Part shown: in pieces, positions 1 to 13,163 of the stretch
How positions within the stretch are numbered: the stretch's first letter is position 1
Layout: each line of letters starts with the position of its first letter
NCBI GenBank assembly: GCA_963855995.1
Contig: OY979717.1
Span: forward strand, 70,168,354 to 70,232,353
Length of the DNA: 64,000 nt
From: Muricea muricata
Lineage: Eukaryota; Cnidaria; Anthozoa; Malacalcyonacea; Plexauridae
Direction of reading: 5' to 3'
Notes under the pieces: model-generated
Database searches by the model: none
The model's input: the letters and a program-made list of their open reading frames with translations, nothing else
What the model was told of the DNA's origin: nothing
Position numbers and translations under genes: made by a program

Positions 1-223
1 TGTAACGCCAAATTGCATTTGTGAAAACAGCTGCGAGACACTAGAGAGCTATGTAACGTAACAGCAAACTGGGTTTGACACTCTGACAATGGTGGACATT
101 TTTTAAAGCCGGATTTTATGGTAAATATAAGTACTACGTGTGGTACCTGTATTAAAAAATACTGACTCTTGTCATGTTTTTCATAAACACAGCGACTTAG
201 GGGAAAGTTTACAGGTATCTTAC

Positions 224-572
224 CGAGAGCCTCTGTGTAGCTTTCAGCACCAAACAACGCCATAACATTATATGCTTCGGGACAATGTGGTGAAATAGCC
301 AAAGCTTCTTTCGCTCCTTTAACAGGGTCCTCAGCCGCATAACATTTCCTGGCTTTGGATTCCGCCTTGTATATTCTTTTGCTTCCATAAGCATTTGGCA
401 TAGCGAGCATTTCACACGAAACGGGACTGCCCATTTGAAAAAGGCTTTCAATATGCGATTGAAATTCAGGATCTTCTGCAACGTCACCTTCACCAAAACG
501 CTCAAATTTGAGAGGATACATAGGATTATTCATAGCCATTTCTGCGCCAAAAAATCTGGCAAGTTCCTCCAT
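224..572 (-). CDS. First coding exon of unrecognised gene (partial)
   Basis: The minus strand opens at an ATG whose T/A/G complement lies at 570-572 and reads 116 codons to a clean donor (G|GTAAGA) at 224/223, so this is probably a first coding exon whose gene continues past the left edge. The peptide begins MEELARFFGAEMAMNNPM, has an acidic stretch, then a helix-rich end containing KEALAISPHCPEAYNVMA. That segment resembles a TPR helix pair as found in ST7-like and related repeat proteins, but I do not recognise the family with certainty. No signal peptide or membrane segment is visible. Other frames over the same interval are also open but read as low-complexity nonsense. Function unknown; the exon call is fairly secure, the TPR suggestion is weak. 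Confidence 0.5.
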
Positions 573-1139
573 ATTTAATATGAAAAGCGGCCAACTCAAG
601 CTTGTTCTTGTCGCTCACAAATGAACTATCATTGATCACATTGTAAACTTGAATCAACTTGCCCAGTAGGGTCGCATATCGCTATGGCGGGAAACAACAG
701 GGGCACCGGAAGTGCAGCTCGAGGTTTGCATCTGCAAAAAAAAACGATATTTTTCTTCAACAGTTTCGACTGTTCGATCCGGTCACGATTTCAAAACGTC
801 TATCATTTCCACACGAATTTACCAGCAATCTTAAATTTGTGAAGACATTGAGGAGGCGCGGCCAGGATGATACATAACGCTCTAGTGCGTGATTCTTTGC
901 TTCGTTTGACCCAACGAAAACATCGAAAGTTACGCCGTTCTGCCTCATATAACTTACACTGTGTTCATACTTATTATTATGCAATTGGCAAATTTCTCAG
1001 TTGTCAGCTTCTGTTCAATTTATAAGTGTGTAGGTTTTAGAGATAGTTCTGATTACTGTGTTACGTTTAAATAGAAATGCAATGTTTTATGGCATGCTGG
1101 TATTTTGGTATATGCATGTTTATTGTATTGCAAATGCAC
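573..1139. other. No supported gene; upstream of the left-edge gene
   Basis: Short open stretches of about 72-75 codons exist on both strands (659-877 plus, 757-984 minus), overlapping each other. Neither has recognisable motifs or convincing splice signals. The stretch would hold the promoter and 5' leader of the minus-strand gene at 224-572, but I see no defined promoter element. Confidence 0.4.
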
Positions 1140-1329
1140 GGCTATTAGTAAAACCAGGAACACCGGAACAGCATCAATCCGGAACACGGAACACGGAACA
1201 CCGAAACACTAAAAATTCTTAATTTGTTAAAAATTCGAGAAAAAAAAATACCGGGGGCGTGGAATTATTGCTGGAATACTTTGGCCTGGTTTATACGGCG
1301 TGCTATGAGCGCACCGAACTACACACGTA

Positions 1330-1760
1330 AAAATCTCACAACTTGTAACAAGTCTGCAGACAAGCCGTCAACAAGATGTGTTCGCACTGCTTGTACCAAG
1401 TTGTCAACAAGTTGTTCCAAACTTGTTGACAACTTGTAACAAGCTTGACAAAAATATCAGACTTGTTACAAGGTTGTTCTAACAACTCTGATACAATCCT
1501 GTTGTAGCAAGTTTGTTACAAGATTGACAACACAAGACTGTAACAACATTGTTATATCATGCTGTATCAGTCTTGTTGAAACAATCTTGTAACAGGTCTG
1601 ATAGTCCCATCAAGCTTGTTACAATTTGTCAACAGCTTGTTGCAAACTTGTTCCAACAAATTCGGAACAAGCAGTGCGAATACACCTTGCCAACAACTTG
1701 TGAACAGACTTGCTACAACTTGTTTGCAGGTCTGTAGCAACTTGTGCGTTTTTACGTGTG
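1330..1760. repeat. Imperfect tandem repeat, CAACTTGTAACAAG type
   Basis: Dozens of variants of ACTTGTTGACAACTTG, AACAAGTCTG and CTTGTTACAAG follow one another in both orientations, so the array is partly self-complementary. It is internal to the TIR element 1283-2262, as is common for subterminal repeats of hAT-like elements. Confidence 0.7.
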
Positions 1761-2000
1761 TAATTATTTAAATAATGAGCACGCTCAAAGCACGCCGTAT
1801 AAATCAAACTGGTTCGCTCCCTGAATTAGGTTCGCTCCTGACCGTGCGGCTCGCTCGTCAATGGCGTTCCGAACGCTAATAGCACGGCCAAGCACGTCTC
1901 TGATTTAAAGCTAGCGCTAGCAGCGAGTCAAATTACATGCTAATTGCCTATAATTTATTATAATTTAAAACATATTTATAGCTCAACTAACAAATTTGGC

Positions 2001-2145
2001 CAGGGTTGCCAGATCACTGCATTTTTGAGGCCAAATCGTCATTAGTGTAGTCAAGTAAACAAAGAAAACAAAAGCCAAGTACAAAGAAAAACAAAGAGCA
2101 TTGTTGAAGATTTGGCCTCAAAAATGCAGTGATCTGGCAACCCTG
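2001..2145. mobile_element. 145-bp hAT-type MITE, copy 1
   Basis: The element begins CAGGGTTGCCAGATCAC and ends with the inverted sequence. The inverted arms also include GAGGCCAAATC. It is flanked by a perfect 8-bp target duplication AATTTGGC (1993-2000 and 2146-2153). A second copy of the same length and nearly the same sequence is at 21767-21911. An 8-bp duplication and CAG ends are typical of hAT elements; no protein could be encoded. Confidence 0.92.
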
Positions 2146-2825
2146 AATTTGGCTCGCTGACCGTCGTTACGTATAAATCAAAAATACATGCAACAAGCGT
2201 GCCAGACCGTGCTACATAAATAATTAGTTCGGTGCGCTCATAGCACGCCGTATAAACCAGGCCTTTAATTGCGTAATTTTCGTAAAACATGCTTTTAACT
2301 ATTAAAACTTGCCAATACCTACCAATGTAGTAATATAACGTACAGAAATTACTCTCCGAGTAATAAATATTTTCCCGAAAGTAGAAAACTAGAAATCAAA
2401 CCTAGAATTGTTATTTTTTCTTAATAAATGGCTTATCTTTATTTGCATGACATTTGGCTGGCTCGTTCTAAAATGTAACAGCAGTTAATTGGCTTCCTTG
2501 CTTTTACGAGCTCGCTTTTGAGTTTAGAACTAGCAGTTGGTGATGCCATTGCAGATTTAAGGGGAATTAATCGTTTTAAGATTTTCATCGGTAAATTGCA
2601 TTCAGTTTACAGCCAGTCCCCAAAGAACATATGAGAGCTGAAAGACGCAGCTTTAGATGCTCAGCTCCCAAAGATCGGCAAAGTTCTGAGTATGAGATGG
2701 ATTGCTAGTAGTTACCGAACAGTTTTAGCTGTTTGGAATAACTACGAAGCACTAGCTTTACCTGCATTTTAAAGCCAAAATGGCAGAAAAGGACAAGCAG
2801 GCTGCAATGTACGAAGGATTGAACA

Positions 2826-2925
2826 GGTGAATTCAATCTCCAGAATTCCTGTTAGCTTCCAGAATGCAGGTGAATTCAATCTCAGGTGAATTCAAAAACA
2901 GGTGAATTCAATCTCCAGAATTCCT
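2826..2925. repeat. Short tandem repeat, CAGGTGAATTCAATC
   Basis: The unit CAGGTGAATTC with flanking AATCTCCAGAATTCCTG occurs three to four times within about 100 bp. It interrupts what appears to be a decayed hAT reading frame that resumes downstream, so it looks like a local expansion after the element died. Confidence 0.7.
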
Positions 2926-2939
2926 GAAAAGCTTCTGAG

Positions 2940-3499
2940 CTTTTTGAAATCCTGCAAGACCGTTCAATGAACATTGTCAGAGCCGAAGATGTGTTAGAAG
3001 AGGCACAAGGAGCATCGAGTCATTGAAACGCAAGACCGGGACAAAGATGATGATATAGCAAACGATTCTGTGAAGAGTGAGGAATTTGGAACTGTTCCTC
3101 TATGTTCCAATCATCGGCATGTTAGTGTTGATCATAACGCATTGATTGACAAATTGCTGGATGCAATGAAAGATCGTCTTTTCGCCACAAGTGCATCTGG
3201 GACTGTCAGAACCAGTGCTGCATACCAAAATTAAGCTTCTGGGCCACGTTTCCGTTTTTTATCCGACGTATTGGCCACAAGATGTTGATTTCAAGTACGG
3301 TGTAGAAGAAATACGATCACGATGCGATCGTTTTGGCCTTGCAAGAAGTGTTGCAGTGTCTGCATTCCAAGACTATGTTGACAGTCGAGGAAGACGAGTT
3401 CCTGACGACCTTCATCCTTTACTGAGGTGTTGCTACTGTATCCCAGTTTCATCAGCTGAATGCGAGCGTGGAAATAGTCAAATGAACTTAGTAACTTAG
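2940..3499 (+). pseudogene. Decayed hAT transposase, C-terminal end
   Basis: The frame 3191-3499 ends in PVSSAECERGNSQMN, the signature of the hAT C-terminal dimerisation domain (usually a serine-glutamate core followed by S-x-N). Upstream, at about 2940-3060, other frames give RSMNIVRAEDVLEEA, which also fits this transposase type, but stops and a frameshift separate the pieces. The reading frame ends just after the dimerisation motif. It sits in the segment that opened copy A of the long-TIR element. Clearly non-functional. Confidence 0.7.
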
Positions 3500-3509
3500 T
3501 TTGACTTAC

Positions 3510-3855
3510 TCATTTCAGGACCTTTTGAGGGGGGCGGGTTATTGGAAAGGGGGTCTTAATTGAGAGGGGGGCTTATTTATTCATCCAGAAAACCAGCGAT
3601 GGAGATTATCTCTTTGAACTGCAATAAATTAACTCAAAATCATTACACAGTATATATCATATAACAACAACATTTATATTAACAATATAACAACAGTATA
3701 ATATATATGCTAATATATAATATAACAACATATAATGTAACAACCTATAATATGGGGGGCTTATTAGAGGGGGGGCTTATTTCATTTTTCACTCAAAAGG
3801 GAGGCTTATGAGAGAGGGGGGCATATTTGAGAGGGTGGGGGGCTAAATAGAAAGA
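3510..3855 (+). repeat. G-rich repeat, partner of 6040-6275
   Basis: G-runs with GGGGGGCTTATT and GGGCTTATTAGAG surround an AT-rich core containing ATTCATCCAGAAAA and a run of ATAACAACA. The inverted counterpart at 6040-6275 carries the complementary CCCCCC and AATAAGCCCCCC units and the same core in opposite orientation. The pair looks like two copies of one MITE in opposite orientation. Confidence 0.65.
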
Positions 3856-5251
3856 TTACAAGAATTATGCATAATTATCAAATATATTTTTTGTTTTACC
3901 AGAATAGATGTGACATATTTTAACAAGCATGTCTATTAGACTAAAGCCCGCTTGTTTAATTTCATTACCATTAGCCCGCCCAATCGCGTGACCACGCCCA
4001 TTTGATTTTCAAGATTGTCCCCTCACTTCTAAAATTAGCAAAACATCGCTGAAGGCAACTCGTGCAGTCAAGAAAAATTTGGTCAACGAAGAAAACTGCA
4101 ATCCAAATTGCTCTTCGGCGATCTCTTCAAGTAAGGTATTGCATTTAAAGTATTTTATCTACATGTTGTAACGGTTATATGATATGTGTGTCTGGCTTGG
4201 CATGATATGCAGATTGATTTCTGCAAATACAATTGTTTGTTTAGTCTCGATTTGAAATTTGACCCGCAGCTGTTCAGTCAACGAGATTTAGCCAAAATGG
4301 TTACACTCCTTTTGAACTACATGTATTAGAAATAATTAGAAGTCACTAGTCACGTCTTAATCTTGACGATGATTTTTTGAACAAAATGTCAAAGTCATGG
4401 CATCTTGGCAGGTTGAAAACAAACATCACCATCTCAGTAGCGGATTGCATTCTTCGACGCAACCCTACTTTCCAACCAGGCCATTTGTTTCCACTTGTCT
4501 GTAACACGCAAATAACAGAGGATTTACGAAGAGTGGTAGGCGAGATGTCGCTTGAAAGAGGCGAGATATCTCGCCCAATGATCTCGCCAAGCGGGATGAA
4601 ATATTCGGATATTCCCAACCCGCTTGCCGGGATGAACGGGTTTCGATCATTTCGAAGTTTCGATAGTTTCTTTCGATAGAACGACTAAACAAAAGACGGC
4701 AGACTGGCTTCAATAGCTGTGATGTTAATGAATAGTGAAATGCTAACAAAAATTAATCTCACATTTTCACTTGCTGGGCTTATCCGGCTCCTTTCTGTCG
4801 TGGACAGAAAATAGCAGCTAATTTGAGTTAGTTTGAATTTGAGTTTTCTACCTACATGCGAAGAAAGAGTGTGGTTCGTGCGAAAATACCAGAAAAAAAC
4901 ATGTATTCACGCAAGTAAAACCGATGTTATGCAAGACATTGCTCTCACAACAACATTGTTGTATTACGTGCACTCCTATATTTTCGAACCGGTCAGACAC
5001 CTTCATGTTTTTAATAACAATGTTGCGGGGCCAGACATGCTGCAGACAATATTTTTTCAATTTATACTCATTGGATGGAAGTTGAAATTACACATCTGCA
5101 TTTTAGTGCAAGTTTGTAAAGTCAGCTTATAAATTTAAAAATGCTACGTCACGTCCCAATCTGGCTACCATATCAATAAATAACAATTCTAGGTTTGATT
5201 CAGAGATTTATTACTCAGAGATTGATTTTTATATTCGTTGTATTAATATTA

Positions 5252-5625
5252 CAGTAAAACCCCGCATGAAAGAACCAGTTAATTTTGACTTCAGGCTGAA
5301 GTGTTTCTTACATAACAGGTACTTAGAAAAGAAATCAGGCTGAAGTGGTTCTTAACTGGTTTTTATTTCCAGTCAAAAACAATTGTTCCTGGTATTGAGT
5401 TTTAAACCTCTTATTGTATAAAATGTGTTGAATACATTATGAAGATGAATTATGTTGTGAATTGATTGCTGTTTTGATAAAACATATGCATGCAGGATGT
5501 GGTTGAAAGACAATTCCTGCTGGCAAGATCACAGCATTTTGTTTTCTTCCTAGTACATGATTAGCACCTATTTCAGCTAAAAGTTTAATGAGGATTTTCT
5601 ATAACTTTTATGCGGGGTTTTACTG
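5252..5625. mobile_element. Mariner-type MITE at a TA target
   Basis: The ends CAGTAAAACCCCGCAT and complement enclose 374 bp with no coding capacity. Copy B of the host repeat provides the empty site: there ATTAATATTATA continues directly into CAAAAGCATG, whereas here the MITE splits it with TA on both sides (5250-5251 and 5626-5627). The direct comparison makes both the boundary and the TA target duplication secure. Confidence 0.9.
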
Positions 5626-6039
5626 TATATAAAAGCATGTTTTACGCAATAATTATTCCAGCAGTAATTTCACCCCCCCCCCCGGTTTTTTTGTCCTCGA
5701 TTTTTTAACAAATTAAGAATTTATAGTGTTCCGGATTGATGCTGTTCCAGTGTTCCTGGCTTTACTAATAGCCGGGTGTTAGTCCCCCCTCCAAAAATCT
5801 GACCTTTTATTGGCAGATCGATAGGTCACAATAAAGTATATATGCCATCCCTTTCTCCCCCTAGAAGCAAGGCAGGGGGGAAGGTAAAGACAGCATTTTG
5901 TCACAAAGACCAAGACTTTAGTAAATCAACACCCCCTTAGCCAAAAAGACACAAATGGTCTCACTTCCTCCAGAGTTTTCAGTTTTACAAGTACACACAA
6001 GCCAATGCTCACTTCGTTTTTCAGTAGCATAATCTCTCT

Positions 6040-6275
6040 ATTTAGCCCCCCCTCTCAAATAAGCCCCCTATCTAATAAGCCCCCCTTTTGAGTGAAAAAA
6101 TGAAATAAGCCCCCCTCTCTAATAAGCCCCCCCCCCCCCCAAAAAATGTTGTTGTTATATGGTACATACTGTGCAATGATTTTGAGTTTATTGCAGTTCA
6201 GAGATAATCTCCATCCAAGTTTTTTCTGGATGAATATATAAGCCAACCCTCTAAAGGCCCTGAAATGAATAAGAC
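6040..6275 (-). repeat. C-rich repeat, inverted partner of 3510-3855
   Basis: Repeated AATAAGCCCCCC and CTCTCTAATAAG units are followed by the core shared with 3510-3855 in inverted orientation. Open frames in this stretch arise from the low-complexity runs. Between here and the actin remnant (6280-6780) I see no feature. Confidence 0.65.
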
Positions 6276-6783
6276 CTCTGGAGGCTAAATAGAGAGAATC
6301 TGGCAATTTTCTTTGCACACAGAAGTCACTTGTACAAATAGGTACTTAAAACAAGATACACACATATGTAGCTAAATAAAGGAAGCTTGATACATGACAC
6401 ACAATCAAGAAATGAAATTGGCTGAGAGGCCAAAATTGGGAAAAAACTTATTTGGTTGCAGTGAAAAAACCTTTTCCCACCCCCTTCCACACTTACACAA
6501 ACTCATTTTTTCTAAAGATTCAAATTTGCAAGCAGGTGAACAATTTTAGAGGGCCATTCTAATATTTAACATGGGTAATAAAAAACAATTGTTTTAGAAA
6601 ATTTTTTATTTATATGAATCTTTAAAGTTTTGTGTGACCTAATGACATGACATTAAACTGTACAGACTGCAACACACCCTTTCTGAAAAATATAAACGAT
6701 TTGTCCCATTGTTTCAAACAACATAACTAAAATTTTACAACCACAGTTTGTTAATTGTTATTACAATTAGAAAGTCACAAAGC

Positions 6784-8926
<2,143 letters not shown>

Positions 8927-8949
8927 CTACTTGCTAAGGAAATCATCTC

Positions 8950-10216
8950 GGCTATTAGTAAAACCAGGAACACCGGAACACCGGAACAGCATCAATCCGG
9001 AACACGGAACACCGGAACACTAAAAATTCTTAATTTGTTAAAAATTCGAGAAACAATGGGAATTACTGCTGGAATAATTATTGCGTAAATTTCGTAAAAC
9101 ATGCTTTTAACCATTCAGACTTGCCGAACCTACCAAAGTACCAATATAACGAACAAAATCAATCTCTGAGTAATAAATATTTGCCCGAAAGTAGAAATCA
9201 AACCTAGAATTGTTATTTATTGATAATAAATGGCTTATCTTTATTTATCTTTATTTGCATGACATTTGGCTGGCTTTCGTTCTAAAATGTAACAGCAGTT
9301 AATTGGCTTCTAGAGTCTAAAGAGCTATTTATATGGAAGGGCGAGATGTCGCTTGAAAGAGGCGACATATATCGCCAAGCGGGATGAAAATATTCCCAAC
9401 CCGCTTGCCGGGATGAACGGGTTTCCATCATTTTGAAGTTTCGATAGTTTTAAACATTGCATAGCTCGAAAAGATAAAACAAAAGACGGCAAACTGGCTT
9501 CAATAGCTGTAATGTTAATGAATAGCGAAATATAAACAAAAAAATAATCTCACATTTTACTGGGCTTATCCGGCTTCTTTTAAACAGCTCTTTAATAAAA
9601 GCTAGATTGTCGTGGACAGAAAATAGCAGCTGAATTCGAGTTAGTTTGAATTTGAGTTTTCTACGTACATGCGAAGAAAGAGTGTGGTTCGCGCGATTGG
9701 TGCGAAAAATACCAGAAATAAACATGTATTCACGCAAGTAAAACCGATGTTATGCAAGACATTGTTCTCACAACAACATTGTTGTATTACGTACACTCCT
9801 ATATTTCCGAATCGGTCAGAAACCTTCATGTTTTTAATAACAATGTTGCGGTGCCAGACATGCTGCAGGCAATATTTTTTCAATTTATACTCATTGGATG
9901 GAAGTCAAAAATTACGCATCTGCATTTTAGTGCAATTTTGTAAAATCAGCTCATAAATATAAAAATGCCACGTCCAAATCTGCCTCCCATATCAATAAAT
10001 AACCATTCTAGGTTTGATTCAGATATTCATTACTCAGAGATTGATTTATATTCGTTGTATTAATATTATACAAAAGCATGTTTTACGCAATAATTTTTCC
10101 AGCAGTAATTCCACACCCCCGGTATTTTTTTCTCGAATTTCTCGAGTGTTCCGGTGTTCCGTGTTCCGGATTGATGCTGTTCCGGTGTTCAGGTGTTCCT
10201 GGTTTTACTAATAGCC
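8950..10216. repeat. Long-TIR element, copy B (compact)
   Basis: It starts GGCTATTAGTAAAACC and ends with the complement; each arm of about 130 bp contains CCGGAACAC-type micro-repeats and AATTCTTAATTTGTT. The interior matches copy A (1140-5773) in stretches at about 9078-9310, 9345-9950 and 9950-10070. At 1267 bp it shows the size of the element before invasion and serves as the empty-site reference for the insertions in copy A. No transposase is encoded. The right end abuts a decayed Tc1 transposase. Confidence 0.85.
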
Positions 10217-10221
10217 TCTGT

Positions 10222-10420
10222 TTCCAGGATCGACCTTAGATTTTCAATAGGGTTATGGTCTGGGGAGCCAGGAGGCTAAATGATCAGATTGTCGTCTTTG
10301 GTGCCAATCTTCTTTATTAACCACGCAGTCGTGTATCTGGCAGCATAAGCTGAAGCCTTGCCATGCATAAATAGTAGGGTTTTTTGCAGCCAAAGTGGCT
10401 GCTTCTTCCACCAACAATCG
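10222..10420 (-). pseudogene. Tc1-type transposase fragment
   Basis: The minus strand reads MHGKASAYAARYTTAWL, then, after a stop, PPGSPDHNPIENLRSIL. The latter is the glutamate motif of Tc1/mariner DDE transposases (SPD-x-NPIE). In the former the catalytic Asp of the usual MHDNA-type motif is a Gly. With a stop between the two and nothing upstream, this is only a short dead fragment. Confidence 0.75.
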
Positions 10421-10954
10421 TCCACAAAATATATTGAAACTCCCCCCTTCCCCCAAATTTCAATGTTGAAACGCCAGCATACTTTTATCAGGGTATATTG
10501 TACCTCCAAAACTCCAGCTATCTCATTGGCAGTTATATTTCAGCGTTTCACGCTTGAATTAAGCAATGTTATACTTGAAAACAACATTGAAATAGGGGAG
10601 GGGGGTTTGTCTCAAATATTATGTGGACGATTGTCTGAAAATTAAGAAAAAATGAGCAGAGATTTCCTTTATGTTAGAATCGTTTTATAATTATGAGCGT
10701 TAATGTTAGTCGACACAAATTTGAATTCTGCATATATAAATACGATTTGCATATTTTACTAAAGATTCATAGTATAATTCACCTCGTACATGCATTGCAT
10801 TCAATGTTTATATGAATAAATGTAAAATATAATACCTTTGGCATCTCGTTTGCCTTCAAAGCGCCTCAAATTTCTAAACCATAGATATTTAAACGCACAT
10901 TATCGCAACTCATAATTCAATTTATAGAATTAGATGATATACAAATTCGTACTA

Positions 10955-11565
10955 ATGCCTCATTCATTTGTAACCACGTCCCCCCCCCCCACCCCCGGGA
11001 CATAGCGGGGAACTTAACACTAACCAAGTGTTAAAAACTGTTAATTTCCCCGCCCCTGGTGCAAAGTTACTTGTTAAACCCCCAGTATGGCAGGGCCTCA
11101 AAACATCCAAATCAACCAGATCACACATTAATTTAAAACCTTATGAAGTGTTAAAAATAGTACGCCAATATAACAAGAAAATAGTAACAGTTAATATAAC
11201 AAATATATAGCTCGTGTTTATAAATTGCGTTCAATCATGCATATCAAATTTCAAATAGATCTTTTAATACTGCTGAAATAAATAAGGTAAAACCTGGTTT
11301 AATGTATACCTACTGTAAGTTTATGAATTGCTAAGGATACATAAACATGTTAAAAATCACACTTTCTACAAGTTGTTTTGTGGGACGCCATTTTAAGACC
11401 GGCTGTTAAATCCCGATTGATTCCCCGGTGTTAAAATTCGTAGTTAATTCCACGGCACTACGGGGCATATTGCGCTGTTAAATGGCGTTAAATCCCCGTT
11501 ATATTTTTGAACGTCCCCGCTATGTCCCGGGGATGGGGGGCCGTGGTTACAAATGACTGAGGCAC
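10955..11565. mobile_element. Foldback MITE at TA target
   Basis: The arms ATGCCTCATTCATTTGTAAC and (at 11540-11565) the near-complement enclose 611 bp, with TA on both sides (10953-10954 and 11566-11567). The arms continue inward into CCCCGGGACATAGCGGGGA and complement. The middle is AT-rich and non-coding; an apparent 60-codon frame at 11028-11210 has no support. Confidence 0.75.
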
Positions 11566-11719
11566 TATAGCAAACATGAAAACAACCTCGATTTCAAACC
11601 GGAATTGAGCATGCCGTGAGTTTATACATGGGTGACCTGTTTTCGCACCAAATTTAAAATCAAACGATCAACTGAAATTCCACTAAGCAAATTTAGCTGA
11701 GATCAGTATTGAATAAGCG

Positions 11720-13096
11720 ATGGATGATTTTCAATCAAAAGAACTTACAAACACGCACAATGGTCGTCGCACATATCTCGTGACCTATTCCCAAGTTGAT
11801 TTAAACAAATTTCCAACACGCCAAAGTTTTGGCGAGATGCTAGAAGAACAATTTAATGCCGGTAGCGGAAAAGCCAAAGTAAATCACTGGGCTTGTTGTT
11901 TGGAAGAACACCAAGATAAAGGATTGCATTACCATGTCTCTCTGAAATTGACTGCCCCGAAGAAATGGTTGAAGATTAAAAATTCTATTATCAAAGAGCA
12001 CAACGTAAGTGTGCACTTCTCCGACAATCACGACAACTACATAGCCGCATATAGGTACGTTTGTAAAACAGATGATCAAGTGTTTCATAGTGTAAGCCAT
12101 CCTGATCTCAACGAAGTCGGGTCACCAAAAACGAAGAATTCAACCAAAGCCTATAGAGAGTCGTGGAAAAGGGCGCGCGAATTAGAGGAGGAGATTGTTG
12201 CAGATCCTCGTAAGCAAAAGCTTCCCAATTCAACACATCCAAAGAGGTTGACAAACGCGCAAGTTTCGGAATTTTTAGTGAAGCACAATATAAAAAGAGA
12301 CAAGGAACTATTCGCTGTTGCCAAAGAAAGAAAAGATGAGGGCCAGATGGACTTGGCCAATTTTGTTCTTTCTAAGTCATCAAAGGTTCTTAACGACCTA
12401 ATTGACAAAACGTGGAAGATGGAAACGGCTAACGAGTATATTCAACAAGAAAAGAAATCGAGAATGGAAATTCTACATGAAAAACTGGGGACCGATTGTT
12501 GTCCGGACTGTGACAAGCTCTGGTTGAAATGTGCCATGGAGCTTTTGAGAAACAACAAGGTACATCCCTTCGTCTATGCAGCTGCAGTGCGCGATCTCCT
12601 TTTAAATGGAAGAGGAAAATTCAGAAATCTACTAATTATCGGTCCGGCAAACTGCGGGAAAACTTTTATGTTGAAGCCCCTGGAATCTATCTATGACGTG
12701 TTACTAAAGCCTGCTAATGACAAATATGCATGGGTCGGCGCTGATTCCGCTGAAGTAATTCTTTTGCAAGATTTCCGATGGAGCCGAGAAATGATCCCCT
12801 GGAACGATTTGCTTCTTTTGTTGGAAGGAGAAACCGTGAAGTTGCCTGCACCGAAGAATCAGTTTTCGTCTGACGTCATTATTGCGAAAGACAAGCCAAT
12901 TTTTGCATCTAGCAAATCTCGAATAACATATGCTGGTAAGTTCAACGTATCGGACGAGCGGGAGACCGAAATGATGGCAATCAGATGGAAAGTGATTGAA
13001 TTTAACCACCAGATCCCAGAAAGCGAACAAAAGAGAATTTCTCCTTGCTCACGATGCTTTGAAGAATTGACATTATTGGGAGACGAGGACATATGA
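11720..13096 (+). CDS. Rep-type HUH endonuclease with SF3 helicase
   Basis: A 458-codon, intronless, undamaged frame. The amino half carries rolling-circle Rep motifs in order: YLVTYSQ (residues 19-25, motif I), HYHVSL (70-75, the metal-binding His pair), and YRYVCK (111-116) whose Y113-x-x-K116 fits the nicking-tyrosine motif. The C-terminal half carries an SF3 helicase: Walker A GPANCGKT (308-315), Walker B VILLQDF (346-352) and a motif-C-like KPIFASSK (392-399) that lacks the usual Asn. Two cysteine pairs (260-271) could bind metal. This layout is that of CRESS-DNA, parvovirus-like and related Reps, which nick an origin hairpin and unwind DNA. A mirror-symmetric iteron array lies 67 bp beyond the stop codon. 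It could be an endogenised viral gene, a Rep-driven mobile element or a domesticated copy. The motif assignment is firm, the biological role is inference. Confidence 0.85.
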   Translation: MDDFQSKELTNTHNGRRTYLVTYSQVDLNKFPTRQSFGEMLEEQFNAGSGKAKVNHWACCLEEHQDKGLHYHVSLKLTAPKKWLKIKNSIIKEHNVSVHFSDNHDNYIAAYRYVCKTDDQVFHSVSHPDLNEVGSPKTKNSTKAYRESWKRARELEEEIVADPRKQKLPNSTHPKRLTNAQVSEFLVKHNIKRDKELFAVAKERKDEGQMDLANFVLSKSSKVLNDLIDKTWKMETANEYIQQEKKSRMEILHEKLGTDCCPDCDKLWLKCAMELLRNNKVHPFVYAAAVRDLLLNGRGKFRNLLIIGPANCGKTFMLKPLESIYDVLLKPANDKYAWVGADSAEVILLQDFRWSREMIPWNDLLLLLEGETVKLPAPKNQFSSDVIIAKDKPIFASSKSRITYAGKFNVSDERETEMMAIRWKVIEFNHQIPESEQKRISPCSRCFEELTLLGDEDI

Positions 13097-13163
13097 GTGC
13101 ATTCTATAACACTTTAATTTGAACATTCCAAAAAACTTAATACCCAAATAGGCATTAAAATGC

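Larger units (their letters stand above)
1283..2262. mobile_element. TIR element nested in copy A
   Basis: The ends GGCCTGGTTTATACGGCG and its complement mark a 1-kb insertion that is absent at the corresponding place in copy B (near 9062-9080). Its interior is a field of imperfect repeats of the type CAACTTGTAACAAG at about 1330-1760 plus another MITE at 2001-2145. A degenerate inner version of the terminal sequence occurs near 1790-1810. It has no coding capacity; short open frames here are a by-product of the tandem repeats. Confidence 0.65.
1140..5773. repeat. Long-TIR element, copy A (invaded by other elements)
   Basis: The left end GGCTATTAGTAAAACC and the right end (its complement, at about 5757-5773) are followed inward by CCGGAACAC-type short repeats and an AATTCTTAATTTGTTAAAAA segment. 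The same ends and interior occur in the compact copy B at 8950-10216. Comparison with copy B shows that copy A has been opened by at least three insertions: a 1-kb TIR element near 1283-2262, a segment of about 2 kb from roughly 2498 to 4535 that carries a decayed transposase, and a MITE at 5252-5625. No transposase of its own is visible, so it is probably non-autonomous. I see no convincing target-site duplication. Confidence 0.75.
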
